In this document: positions 11,551-23,202 of the stretch, in pieces
Position numbering within the stretch: position 1 is the stretch's first letter
Layout: every line of letters starts with the position of its first letter
DNA from: Panorpa germanica
Lineage: Eukaryota; Arthropoda; Insecta; Mecoptera; Panorpidae
Reading direction: 5' to 3'
Length of the DNA: 64,000 bases
NCBI GenBank assembly: GCA_963678705.1
Contig: OY783204.1
Span: 6,393,834-6,457,833 of the forward strand
Translations under genes and position numbers: made by a program
The notes under the pieces: model-generated
Databases searched by the model: none
What the model was told of the DNA's origin: nothing
Seen by the model: the letters and a program-made list of their open reading frames with translations, nothing else

Positions 11551-13140
11551 AGATTTAAATTTCTTTTCTTATTTATCGCATTATTAAATTTTTTAGATAA
11601 TAATTTGTGTTCATATGATTCAATGATTCAAAAGGAATAGTGTATATAGGAGATTTGGAATTTCTTTGTATATTTAGATCCTTTAATTTAATGTAACTAT
11701 TTATTAAAATAGGTTTATTCTTATTGCTCCAGTAAGAAGAGTTTTGAATAGAAGTAGATAATAACTTAATTTTATCAATAATTTGGAATTTCGATATTGA
11801 TTCACATTTAACATAAAGTTTATCACTAAGGAGTTGATTTCTAAATTGCAATGGAGCTATATTGAATTCAGCTTGAAATATATGTGTTGGAGTTGAAGTC
11901 ATGCAACTTAAAGCGATTCTTAAGCTTCTGTATTGTATTCTTTCCAATTTTAATAATCTTGATTTGGAAGCTGTACTAAATAATATACTTGAATAGTCTA
12001 AATGTGAACTTATAACAGCTTGATAAATTTGCAGTAAAGAGATAGGATGAGCTCCCCATTTACTTCCAGCTAGACTTCTTAAAACATTTATTCCTCTATT
12101 GCATTTAAGTATAATTTTATCAATTTCAAAGCTCCAAGTAGGTTTACAGTCAAACCAAACACCTAAAAAAAATTTCTTTATTTGATATAATAATATTTTT
12201 GTTATTATATGTTATCCTCGGACTTGATATAATTTTGTGTCTAGTAAAAATGACAGCTTGAGATTTTTCTACTGAGATTTCTAATTCAAGTTTGTCTAGT
12301 ATATCTCTTAATTTGCATAATTTCTTATTAATTTTCTTCCTTAAACATTCTATGGATGGGCCAATACTATATAAAACAATATCATCTGCAAATTGTAAAA
12401 TAAATGAGTGATCGTATTTGAATTTACAAATGTCTTTAGAATATATTGTATATAAGTAGGCCTTTATTGCACGTAAATGGTCCTATTAAATTTTCTTCAT
12501 TTCTTACATAAATAGATCTCAATTCTAAATATGACATTAACCAATTTGTAATTTTGCTGGTTATTCCAATTTCTCTTAATTTCATTTGTAGGTTAGGATA
12601 TGTAACTGCATCATAAGCTCCCTTAATATCTAAGAACACAGCTAGCATGTATTTATTAGAGCTATACGTTTGTCCGTTTATTAGAGCTATACGAATGTCC
12701 AGATTAAATATATTTAAGCTGTCATGCACGCTGCGATTTTCTAAATCTAAATTGCGTATCTGGTAATTTATTATTGTGTTCTAAATACCATTCTAATCTG
12801 TTTTTTTTTTAAATATTTTCCATTGTTTTTTCTAGACACGATATTAAAGTAATTGGTCGATATGATGATGCTACTTCAGGGTTCTTTCCAGGTTTTAAAA
12901 TAGGAACAATAATATGATTTTTCCAATCGCTAGAAATTATTCTGTTATTGAATATATTATTAAAAAATTTAATTAGGACATTTTTGGCGTTTTTAGGTAA
13001 ATTTTGAATCATTTCATCTGAGATTCTGTCAATACCAGTACTAGTTTTCTTGTTATGATTTAAACTGTAATTTAATTCTTCTAACTCTATAGATTTATCT
13101 AAAAATTCTACTACTTTAAAATTTTGAATATATGGCCTTG
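11551..13140 (-). pseudogene. Element C, reverse transcriptase part
   Basis: Minus-strand RT relic of the non-LTR element whose RNase H is at 3096-3769. Recognisable blocks from right to left: MIQNLPKNAKNVLIKFF, SSYRPITLISCLEKTME (about 12830-12880), AVFLDIKGAYDAVTYP (about 12600-12650), FADDIVLYSIG (about 12360-12395), then thumb sequence KWGAHPISLLQIYQAV (about 12010-12060) and MERIQYRSLRIALSCMTSTP. Frames break several times. The protein is related to element A but clearly diverged, so C is an older member of the same clade. It is 5'-truncated near 13140; no endonuclease is visible. Confidence 0.82.
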
Positions 13141-14444
13141 GAATATTATAATATAGTGCAATGCTCTAACCAGTATGTTCTGCTGGTTTCCGCTAATGTA
13201 ATTTTTATTTAGTAATATAGGAATTATTATTTCAAATATAGCCTATTATTAATATTGTGTGTATTAGTAGTTATGCATAGTTATTGCATTTTTGTATTAA
13301 TTTTATTTTATTTATAACAAGGTACAAATGCTTTCACAAAATACACTTTAATTTAAGAATAAGATGTTACTTATTATTTTAAACTGATTATTAACAATAG
13401 ATACACAAACTGATAATATAAAGACTATAAATATATAAGTATATAAACGAATTGTTTATAATATGTCAAACTGTAAGGTTTGACTGAAGCGTGTGTTTGT
13501 TTGGTATGGTTAATGGCGTACTGTACTGACGCGCGTATTGCTTGGTGTGTCATCTGCCGTTTGTTTTTTTTTGGTCAGGACAACCAATGATCCACCACAT
13601 AGTACTGTATTTATTAATTTATTGTGTGGGTCATTATACTTTATATTCTTTCAATTGTGTTATATTTTCGATATAAATGTTCATAGCTTGTTTAAAATCT
13701 AGTTTCCTCGTTTCAATGAAACCTTCTCCATCTCCAGATTGCCAGCCTGGAAACCAGATTGGTTATATATTTCATGCGTACTCCTTGTGTCATATGAATT
13801 CCTACTTTTCCTTTGCCAAATGAATGATTTAATTATAAAATCCTTCAAATATTAGCTTCTTTACCAGCAATACTTCGAGCCATCGCTACAATTGCCAATT
13901 ATTTTTCATTGTCATTTTATATTCTACGTTTATTAAATTATTAAGTGTTATTACTATAAAAAATATATAAGTGTGATCGTCATTATATTTAACTAAATAA
14001 AAAACTTATGGAGATTTTACAACGTAAAAGTTTTATTCAATACAAATATGCTTCAATTTAACACTACATGGTAACACCTAGTAGCAAGGCTAGAATATCT
14101 TTCAACGCTAAGCTTTTCCGGTTTAAACAAAAACCTAATATTAGTTTACACCTGATATTCAGAACACCTTTAAGACGCTAAAGATTTAACAAGTATTGTA
14201 CAAAATAATTAAATTCATAAATCTACCGGCTAACATTGACACTTCAATCACAGTATTTATTGCATGTGTATAAATAAAAATTCAAAACATATTAAATTGA
14301 GATCGATTAAAATATGGTATGAACTTCGTTCAAACTATTCGACCAATAGGGAAGGTTCGTATTAATGAAAGATGAAATAATTGTCTTAATTTAACAACAG
14401 CAGAATTAACATATTTGTAAAATGGATTAAACAAAACAAACAAA
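13141..14444. other. Non-coding; 3' UTR of the SIAH-like gene at its right end
   Basis: No supported reading frame. On the minus strand an AATAAA signal lies at 14037-14032, about 410 bp after the SIAH-like stop codon, and is a plausible polyadenylation site. The rest shows no recognised element. Confidence 0.45.
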
Positions 14445-15771
14445 TTAAGCAGATTTTGGTGAAATAGTCACGATCGTCCGGATTTTATTATCTTTATTGA
14501 GCAAATCTTTCAAAAAACCGTTTGCATTAGTCTCTGCAAAATGTCTCCGACCAATAGGTGTACTGTACTCTGTAAAGGTGTTGGTCATTCCTGTTCCTTC
14601 ATTAAACATTTTTATTTTAAATTTATAATTACATTCAGACTTCATTGTTAAGTGATTAAAGAAAAACTTGTAAGATTTTGTAGTAGTTGTCATTTGTACT
14701 TCTTTAACTTTAAATATAAAATAATTATTATCATAAATAAAATAATGTTGCAGGTGGAGACGGAACCAATGAGGTTCATTAACGTTACGATATATTAAAC
14801 GATGTATATTTCGAATATGTTCAAACAGTGTATTAAATGGTCGTTCCCACTGGCAAATAGTCCTTTCTATTTCATGCTTACAACGCCACGGCTGATATTC
14901 ACATTCCTTCTCATGATCTTCAACTCCCTCTGTGCTTGTGAACTGACATCCACTTCCTTCGTACTTACAGGAAACAGCTGCAACATTTTTATCACTCGTA
15001 CTTGCATTTCCTTTGTTCCGAAATAAATTTTCAGTTAAAGCCTCCAGTGAGTAATTTCTCGCCATAGGATTTATTTCCTTCTGGCATTTTGGGCATTTGT
15101 CGTTGATCTTTCCATCACAGGTTTCACAAAAGCTGTGTCCAGTAACACACATCCTAATGTGGCCATCCATTATTTCAGTACAAATAAAACATTCCAAATT
15201 CTCTTCCAATGTGTTACGACTCAGTAGCGATTCGTCTTTTAGTTTAATCATAAATTTATCGGCATTGCAAATTGTTACATCGGTTCCTTTACTTTCAACA
15301 AATGTATCGTTCACAATGTTCTCTTTAACTGAGTCGGTAAATAGGACTTCAGCCATTATAAATAATTTAGGACAATTTACAGGAGATATCAAATATTCTT
15401 TTATCAAAAACATCTTTCCGATCCTCTGGCCTATCTGGCCTTGGTACTGCATTATCACAAACTGGCTATTTTCGTTTTTATGCAAACGCAGCCAATACAA
15501 ATCATTATTTGGACTTCCTTTTTCCCATTGAGTCAGCAGTAGCACTGAATGTTCAAATCCCAGAGTGAAATGATTCTGAACAACGGAGGTATCCACCAGT
15601 CTTCCGGGATGGTCATCTTTAACATGTTTAATGAGTTTGGACAATCTTCCCACCCAGCAGCACGAATTAATGAAGCATTTAGCTCTCCATAGACAATCCT
15701 CTTCATGGTCTGACAGATCCACGATGTTAGTACGAAGTCCGCAACCATACTGGCATTCGTCTGATATATTG
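14445..15771 (-). CDS. SINA/SIAH-like protein, exon 2 (two SINA-type modules, one full RING)
   Basis: Seven-in-absentia-like proteins are RING E3 ubiquitin ligases with a zinc-binding SIAH domain and a TRAF-like substrate-binding domain. Exon 2 starts after acceptor TTACAG (exon base 15771) and ends at the stop 14445. It encodes a first SIAH-type zinc region (CQYGCG..., DHEEDCLWRAKC) and a TRAF-like region. Next come a second RING (CFICTEIMDGHIRMC, GHSFCETC, CPKC) and a second SIAH zinc region (CKYEGSGCQF, HEKECEYQPWRC) with its TRAF-like end. With exon 1 (19178-19374) the frame is continuous: 197 nt ends with two codon bases and exon 2 supplies the third, giving about 507 residues with two tandem modules. 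Typical SIAH proteins have one module and about 280-320 residues. No break is seen. An in-frame upstream extension to 15875 exists without a RING and is less likely. Confidence 0.82.
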
Positions 15772-16080
15772 CTGTAACAAATCATCCAATAAATAAATGA
15801 AGATGTTAACATCTGAAATAATAATGAAATGGTGAATATGTTATATTCTCCTATACTTGGCGCCGCAGAAATCAATTCCTAAAATGAAAATACCAAATAC
15901 GAGATACCTAATCGTGCCATGGTGTTGTAAAGAAATACAAAATATAATGAGGCAAAGAAAGAAAATGCTAAGAAAGTACAAAATACTTATAGGATTTTAT
16001 ACAATATAAGAAGGCTCGAGCGATGGCGCGAAAAATAATAATAACCAAAAAGAAAGAATGTTGGAATTACTTCATTTCGA

Positions 16081-16492
16081 AAATAAATATGAATACCCCC
16101 ATTGATAAAATATGGAAAGTAATACGCATTTTAAATAATTGACAATACACTAACCACGGACAATAAGAAGATAGCAGAACATTTCGCTAAATACTACAAA
16201 GAAATAGGAGGTGATGAAGATTGCAACCTGGAATTCATACGATGTAGGAAAGCACAAGAAATGAACGAAATTATATTTCAAAACTCAGCAAAACCGGAAT
16301 ATAATTTACGATTTCACATAAATGAGTTAGAAATTGTCATTACGAATCTCAAGGATACTGCACCCGGAACTGACTCTGCGGTATTTACAATATAATGATT
16401 CAGCATTTAGACTTAGAAACAAAAAGTATATAGTGAAACTATTTAATAACATCTGGAACAGTAGCTGTATCCTATACCTAAAGTTATACGTA
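16081..16492 (+). pseudogene. Element D (non-LTR), 5' part before the mariner
   Basis: Broken plus-strand RT sequence in the intron of the SIAH-like gene. The clearest block is NKKIAEHFAKYYKEIGG followed by the RT-like LKDTAPGTDS (about 16350-16380). It then has stops and ends at the mariner insertion. Reading continues at 17427: the codons ...I-P-K-V-I-R at the left and I-L-K-P-D-K at the right join in frame across the TA target. Confidence 0.7.
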
Positions 16493-17426
16493 CGCTGTCT
16501 GTTTAAAAAATAAGGAGAATTTTCATTTTTCTCAAAAAATATTTATTTATTCATCAATTTCTATTTTGTCCCCTTCAAAGTAGTCCCCCTCAGATATAAT
16601 ACACTTGTGCCAGCGTTTTTTCCAATCCTTGAAGCAGTTCTGATATGCACTTTTTAGTATGCTCTTGAGCTCTCTCAGCGATTCGGTTTGTATCTCCTCA
16701 AACGTCTCAAAACGCCGTCCTTTCATGGGTCTCTTCAATCTTGGGAACAGGAAAAAGTCGCAGGGGGCCAAATCTGTTGAATACGGTGGCTGAGGCATGA
16801 TTACGGTGTTGTTTTTGGCCGTTGACGTCATTCAACAATTCCTGAGCGATGCTCATGCGACGATTTTTTTGGTCAAAATTCATGCCACACGCTTCATGCC
16901 CAAAATTTCCGAAAAAATTGCATGGCATGAGCCTACCGATATGCCGACATCCACAGCAACTTTTCTAATAGTGATTCGACGATTCTCCATAAAAATTTTC
17001 TTCACTTCCTCAACATTTTCATCGGTTGTTGATGTGCTGCGGTGTCCAGGGCGAGCGTCGTCATTCACATCTTCTCGACCTTCTGTGAAAAGCTTATACC
17101 ACTTGTAAACATTTTTTTGGCTTAAAGTAGACTCACCGTATGCCACTTTCAACATTTCAAGTGTTTTGGAGCACTTGATTTCATTTTTCACACTAAATTT
17201 AATGCAAACTCTTTGATTCATGTTTTTCGACAGGAGAAAATCTCCGAACACACAAAACACTTCTAACTTCTATGCCTCTCACAAACAAACTAAATGTGCT
17301 ATATAGCTAAAACTGTGAACATATGTTCGAGACGAGTGTACCAACATAACAAAATAAAAAAATCGATAATCGAATGTACGTAGCCCGCGAAATTTTTGCC
17401 TCACCTTATTTTTTGAACCAACCTCG
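16493..17426 (-). mobile_element. Internally deleted mariner element
   Basis: A 934-bp element flanked by TA (16491-16492 and 17427-17428). Imperfect 23-bp terminal inverted repeats are CGCTGTCTG... and CGAGGTTGG..., both ending AAAAAATAAGG. The minus strand encodes mariner transposase pieces: the N-terminal DNA-binding half (LKVAYGESTLSQKNVYKWYK, about 17260-16920), a fragment with NRRMSIAQELLND in another frame, then PPYSTDLAPCDFFLFPRLK with the third catalytic Asp of the D,D34D triad (about 16790-16730) to the C-terminus. The segment with the first two catalytic Asp residues is missing, so it cannot make active transposase. Full mariners are about 1.3 kb. Confidence 0.9.
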
Positions 17427-19015
17427 TATATTGAAACCGGATAAAAACAAAAAAGAGGTATCTAGTTACCGTCCAATTTCATTGATCAGAAACTTAATGA
17501 AATTATTAGAAAAAATGGTTGCCGAAAGACTGACTTGGATAACAGAAAGTCGCAATATATTAAACTCTTGCCAAGCTGGGTTCAACCACATCGCTCGACA
17601 AATGACAATTTAGTGGCACTGGACTCTGTTAACAACGCCATATTATGCAAAGAGTACGCTATTGCAGTTTTCTTTAATATAAAACAAGCCTTCGACACAG
17701 TGTGAAAACACAAAATCTTAAAAGTAATGACGGAATGGCGTCTGGAAGGAGAACTACCGAACTTTATAAAGGAATTTTTAACAAATAGGAACATTCAAGT
17801 AAAAGTAGGAAATTAAACTTCTAATAACCACTTAGTACCAAACAGAGTACCGCCAGGAAGCGGATTGAGTACAATCCTATTCAATAGGACTGTCACCGTT
17901 ATGTCACCAACTGGTTATTTTTATGAGATCATCCAACATAAAGATAGTGGAACAAAAATTACAGAAAGTCCTCAACAACCTGATTCTGTGGTCTAACAAA
18001 AACGGATTGACTTTTTCAAATGAAAAAACTAAATAAATAATATTTATCAATAGATCTAATAGAGTAATATGAACATGTATATTGCAAACCAACGAATAGC
18101 CCAGACTCACTAACACTCCTTCTTAGGTTTAATACTCGTAATTGAGAACAAATATTCTTGGAAATCACATATTGATAAAATTAAGGCAAAATGTTTACAA
18201 TCTTTAAATGTACTGAAAGTAATAATATCATCAAAAAACGCATGTGCTGATCGTATGACTATGTTAAACTGCAGTCGCAGCATCATACTATCCAAACTAG
18301 ATTATGGACCAAAAATATACTATACAGCAAAGAAAAGATACTTGAAAGAATTAAATGTAATACAAAACTCAACCCTACGACTAGCTACTGGCGCTTTCAG
18401 GACTATCCCGATAACAAGTGTACAAGCCGAAACTGGAGAAATACCATTAGAACTTAAAAGAAAACTAAATATTATGAAATATTCTATAAGGATTTCCCCT
18501 ACACCTAATAATCCAACACATGATATTATATTCTTTCCAAAGTATGAAGCAAAATACAGGAAACGGAATACAATAATAAAACAACAGAGAATTCCAGTCT
18601 CTCACATAATACACTTAGACTTAATATAATGGTATAAAAAGGATATGAGGCAAATTCAAAACCAGTGTTGGACAAAATAAGTAGCAACAAATTGAGATTG
18701 ATTAAGGGAAATACAAAAAGTTGGAAACTTCTTACAAGAACAACAGACAATTTGAAAAATCAATCTTCAGACTACGAACAGGGCATACGAGATTGACGCA
18801 TCAACACTTAATGAGTAAAATAACAGCTCCGCAGTGCAGCAACTGTCAGACGCAAATAACAGTGCATTATCTACTAGTAACCTGTCCACAATATCAAACT
18901 CAACGAACAAAACACAGCATCAGTGAACATGCTTTCAGACAATCCAATAGAAATTCAAAAGTGCTCGAATTCCTAACTGATATAAACTTATTAAATCAAA
19001 TTTAACTAACATAAA
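17427..19015 (+). pseudogene. Element D (non-LTR), RT and C-terminal part
   Basis: Continuation of element D after the mariner. Blocks include KKEVSSYRPISLIRNLMKLL (about 17455-17510), AVFFNIKQAFDTV followed by a stop (about 17660-17700), SKLDYGPKIYYTAKKRY (about 18290-18345) and a C-terminal FRLRTGHTRLTHQHL with the Cys/His motif CSNCQTQITVHYLLVTCPQY (about 18830-18895). It resembles jockey/I-type elements without a visible RNase H. Several frameshifts and stops show it is old. It lies antisense to the SIAH-like gene inside its intron. Confidence 0.75.
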
Positions 19016-19028
19016 ATAACTATAGGCG

Positions 19029-19056
19029 AACATGACCATGAACATGAACATGAATT
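19029..19056 (+). repeat. 3' terminal simple repeat of element D
   Basis: Short (AACATG)-type hexamer run (CATGACCATGAACATGAACATG in overlapping units) directly after the D coding end. Simple repeats instead of poly(A) at the 3' end are known for I-like elements. Confidence 0.5.
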
Positions 19057-19177
19057 TCGTAAAACATTTTTGTTAAACATCGACGGAATATTAAAGTTGA
19101 TCAACAATTTTTTTCATCTTATTGCTTTACTCTTAGACATTTGCTTTTTCTTACATTCTTATATTGTTAATAATTAC

Positions 19178-19374
19178 CGGAGCAGGTTGTTCAACAACGA
19201 CATTGGAAACTGGTCATCCCCACATTCTGCGGACGGCATTGATTCTCCAGAAACGGCATCTATGTGTTGCTGGCAATTCCTGCACAGCAAATGTCCACCA
19301 CCACAGGTTGTGAACGGAGGACGCAAATGTATTTCACATTTTGGACAGGTGATATTATTGGCTGTGGATGCCAT
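19178..19374 (-). CDS. SINA/SIAH-like protein, exon 1 (degenerate RING)
   Basis: ATG at 19374. It encodes CPKCEIHLRPPFTTC, GGGHLLCRNC, which is the SIAH-type RING start (C-x2-C-x10-C-x3-H-x2-C-x2-C). The last zinc pair, normally C-P-x-C, is reduced to a single Cys (PSAECGDD), so zinc binding at the second site is doubtful. The exon ends at 19178 before the donor GTAATT, leaving two codon bases. The acceptor before 15771 supplies the third base and keeps the Arg codon and frame. The 3.4-kb intron is filled with element D and the mariner. Confidence 0.75.
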
Positions 19375-22233
19375 TTTAAATTTACAGGAAATTTACCTTT
19401 TGAATTCTATCGTCTGCAATATATATGTTATAGTCTATTAATTAATGCGAACATGCATGTACACAGTCCTAAAAGAAAATAAAAATTAAATTATTTGTAG
19501 TAATAGAATTAAGTTTTACTTCTCAGAAAATCAATTCAATCTTTTATGTTTCAATAATACCTCTCACATAAAAAAAACTTATAATAATAATGAAATGTAA
19601 ATAGGTAAAATGTAAATAAAATGAAGAAAGAAAGGTAAAAAAAGAAGCCCGTGAAGTATTGATAAGAAAAAAATAAATATAAAAACTTATTCTTTGTATA
19701 TGTATATATGTTTTCTGTGTTCCAAGTAATTTTCGTAAATATTTCTATTATTTTACCATTTTCGTTTCCGTTGTTGTGTTGTATGTGATAAGAGGTTATT
19801 TTATTATGAGTTTGATAAAAAGAAGAATATTTGAATATTAGTTGGTTTATGCGTATTTAATGTGGTTGGCGTTTAATTGGTACATCGATCATCCAGAACA
19901 TTAGGGAATCATTTCAAAAAAATTGAAATTCAAGTTGGGTATACAGTTATACCATATGCAAAACTGTATATTTTATCTGATTAAGATAACTCATGAATGC
20001 AACCAAATAAATTATAATGCAGATAAACTTGTATTGAATTAAACAAAATCGTAACGTTGTCTGGATCATTAGAGAGTTATTTGCAAAATGTTCTACTAAT
20101 GGTGCAAACTGTAATATCTCCTTTGTGTTTGTTGTTTTTCTTATATAATTCATAATTAAAATTAAAATTAAATGTATTAATTTTATAAAATACTATTTTA
20201 TATAGGCTTCATTCTTCCAGTAGTTATAAATAGGTTTTCTCCATGTCTATAGTCCTGTTAAAACATGAGTATAAACTTTGGACTTTTAAGTGTATTCCAA
20301 ATTCAACATGATTGGCCAAATCCAAGTCAGATTAAATTACTACTGTACTAAACATAATTCTTTTCAAGCTAAACTTAATTCTAAGTTCAAGTTCGATATA
20401 ATTTTATAGAATCTATTTACGTAAATACATTTTCTTTATTTGTAAAGCAACTTATTCAGTCTCAAGCCAAAAAATTGTTTGAGATGATTTAGAAGTGATT
20501 TGCTCATTTCGTGACTTTTTTTCACGGCAGCTAGTCAAAGACGAAGTTAATGTTTTTGCTGAGGATTTAAGTCAAAATTAAACCAGAAATTTGTTGTCAT
20601 CGACAAATATCGAAGAAGCCGCTGGCACTAACAATGTTAGATAACGGATAATTAAAAAAAAAACTTTAAACTGGTGTTATCTCGAAAACCATGTGACTTT
20701 TACTAAGGTAATGTTAGGTTTATTCGATGCGTCTGAGACAGGTCTACCTCTGGCGTTAGTTTGACGTGTGACTTTTGAGACACCCTGTATACCTCAATAT
20801 ACCAATGCGTGTATACAATTTGTTTAGATTGCGTTGGATTGACTGTTGCTTGTCTAATGATTCACGATTTTGTTAAATAACTTTCATGGTTATTCTATGT
20901 TCTTTAACATGCCCACTACGTTCCACAAGGACTACATTTTTACCTTTCTTTATTGTTTGTGGTTGAAAAATAATGTTGTGGGTAATTGGTTGGAATTCTC
21001 TTTTTATAATAATTTCCATTTTACATTTAAAACTAAAATTAAATAATATGTGAATATTAATTTTAAATATGTGTAATTGTTTATTATTTTTTATACAATT
21101 ATTTAATGATCATCTTAAAATATTTTAACACTGCCTATCGAAATTTTGGACTTTGTTTTAGATTTTGTTTTTATTATTACTTTTTCAGCTGATAAAGAAA
21201 GAAATCAAAACTTAAATTATTTAGAAATATTGTACATACCAACGAAAAAAATTTCAAGAAAAAAATTTGGAAAATGAACTATACTACAACATTTCATTGC
21301 ATTTAACTGTATTCCTGTAAAGTAAAAGGTTTCTGGTGTAATTTCCAAATTGTTTGGCGTACAGCGTCAGTGCAGTGCTATTGACATTCTTAATTATTTT
21401 CAAAATGCTATTGTACTGGAACCTACTTAGTTCTATAGCACGGTATCTGTGGTGTACATTCAGCATGGTGACCGACCGTGTTTGCTAAATTAACATCCTA
21501 TTACAAACCATAAAACAGACACTATAGGACGTGGTGGAAAGACATATTACTACTGCAGGGGTAAAAGGACTATAGGACACAGTTTGCAGTTTTAAAATCA
21601 AAATTATGTATAAATAAAACAGTTTATTATGAAATATTTATAAATTCAATGCATAACACATTTAAATTGTAAAGAATATATCTTGTAAATTAATTCATCA
21701 CTCAATGTTAATAACAATAACAAAATTAAAAAAATCAACGATCAATAGGATGCTCTTGTTGAGTTGATTTCACAAAAAAGTGTTTCTAATAAAACTTAGA
21801 TCTACTAACACCGAAAAGCCTGCGCGATAAGATCACGCGAGTTTAGTAAAATGCTTTTTAATGATGATCTTAATCCATCTTAAAAATCGCATACGAAATA
21901 AAAGTGAAACTGCTCTGCAAGATAATTTCCTATTTGACAACTAGAAAGTGAACATTGGAATTACCTTGTGGCAAGATAATAAGTGTACACTTTTTAATAA
22001 AAAAAATGAATTACATAATGAGCGTTCTTCCTATTCAACTTTAGTTTATCGAACCTGAGAAACATGAGTGTCTTTATTTAAATAGTTCAAGTCATGAGTG
22101 TATTTGTTAACTTCAGTTTACAGACGGATTGTAAAATCATACTTTAATAACACAACCTCCTCTATTTTCCTCAACGCTTTAAAATAAGTACTCCTAAATA
22201 ACTATATTAGAATTACTGTATTAATATTGTCAT
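19375..22233. other. Intergenic, no gene recognised
   Basis: AT-rich, no supported gene. At 19643-19660 there is an 18-nt match to 3514-3531 (opposite orientation) followed by an A-rich stretch. At about 20640-20800 the text ends with GAGACACCCTGTATAC, a string often seen at ends of insect interspersed repeats, but no element could be delimited. Confidence 0.35.
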
Positions 22234-22338
22234 ATGAAATCTTCAGGCGGGAAGAAGCCTCACATTTGTCAATAATGTAATAAAACTTTTACTAAATGGC
22301 CGCATTTATATGCATCAAAGCACAAATATGGTATTTAA
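22234..22338 (+). pseudogene. Single degenerate C2H2 zinc finger
   Basis: From ATG 22234 the frame reads GGKKPHICQ, an in-frame TAA, then CNKTFTKWPHLYASKHKYG. This is a recognisable linker plus finger (C-x2-C-x3-F-x5-L ... H) with a stop between the cysteines and the first zinc His replaced by Ser. No neighbouring fingers are seen. It is a relic of a zinc-finger gene. Confidence 0.45.
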
Positions 22339-22789
22339 TTGAAACTATTATAAATAATGAGTACGTTGTATAAAACATATTTAATCAAACCGTCAATAAT
22401 TAATTCATTAATAAACATAAAATTCACGAAAGAATTATTAAACTTTCCTATCTGTGTGATTTGCTGTCATCTCAGATACATTAGAATATTTAAATTTTAA
22501 TCGCTAATATTGTCCATTTTAGCAGAAAGTGAGAGAATCTATATAAGAAATACATATGTTTTATTCGTACGAAGATGTAAAAGTTTTTACATTTTTCGAA
22601 CAAAGGAATAGGTGAGCCTAATAATGCAAGCAAGTCATCTTGTTACAATTTCATTGACTGTCTACTACTCGTAAGTACAAATAGTACTTACGTACAAAGT
22701 ATATGCGTATAGAAATGTCATAATTGTGTATTTTTGTTATATGCATTGTTACTTATTGCATTCGTAAAATTCTCACCATTCACATTTAG

Positions 22790-22910
22790 TTGGGTTAGAA
22801 AATCAAACGCATTGGATCATAATTTACAGAACTTGGAGACTTTTTTAAGAGAGTTTATTTTAGATATGAGATTACCTGGCTCGGTTTGGTCAGAAACACT
22901 GACAAACTAT
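22790..22910 (+). pseudogene. Exon-like frame, left half, split by element G
   Basis: After a possible acceptor (CACATTTAG, ending 22789) the frame reads WVRKSNALDHNLQNLETFLR ... MRLPGSVWSETLTNY with no stop. Element G begins at 22911. The frame continues at 33245 after removal of G and one CTAT duplicate. Base composition is less AT-rich than the flanks. I do not recognise the protein. It may be the last exon of a host gene or part of another unrecognised element. Confidence 0.4.
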
Positions 22911-23202
22911 TGTTGTGAGTAGATTAGAAGGGCGGATGTTACACCTGACATCAATGTTGTGAAAAGAGGTCGGATTGTCGTTCTAGAAGGAGATTACTCA
23001 GCTTGCTAATACATTCCGCAGGGATGCTAGTTTCTGGAAGTAGATTCTTCAGTTTGACGATCATCCACCTTCTTGAATCACTCACGTTGATAAGAATTAA
23101 CTCTCTTTAAGCTGATTAACAGAATTCTTGTTGAAACGGAGTATTGTTGTAATTTGATAATACTTGAGCGGTCTAAAGTATAACCTCGTTGCGACATACG
23201 GC

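Noticed and set aside
21284-21466. Minus-strand 60-codon frame
   Set aside because: Some basic character but no recognisable domain, splice sites or neighbours to support a gene.
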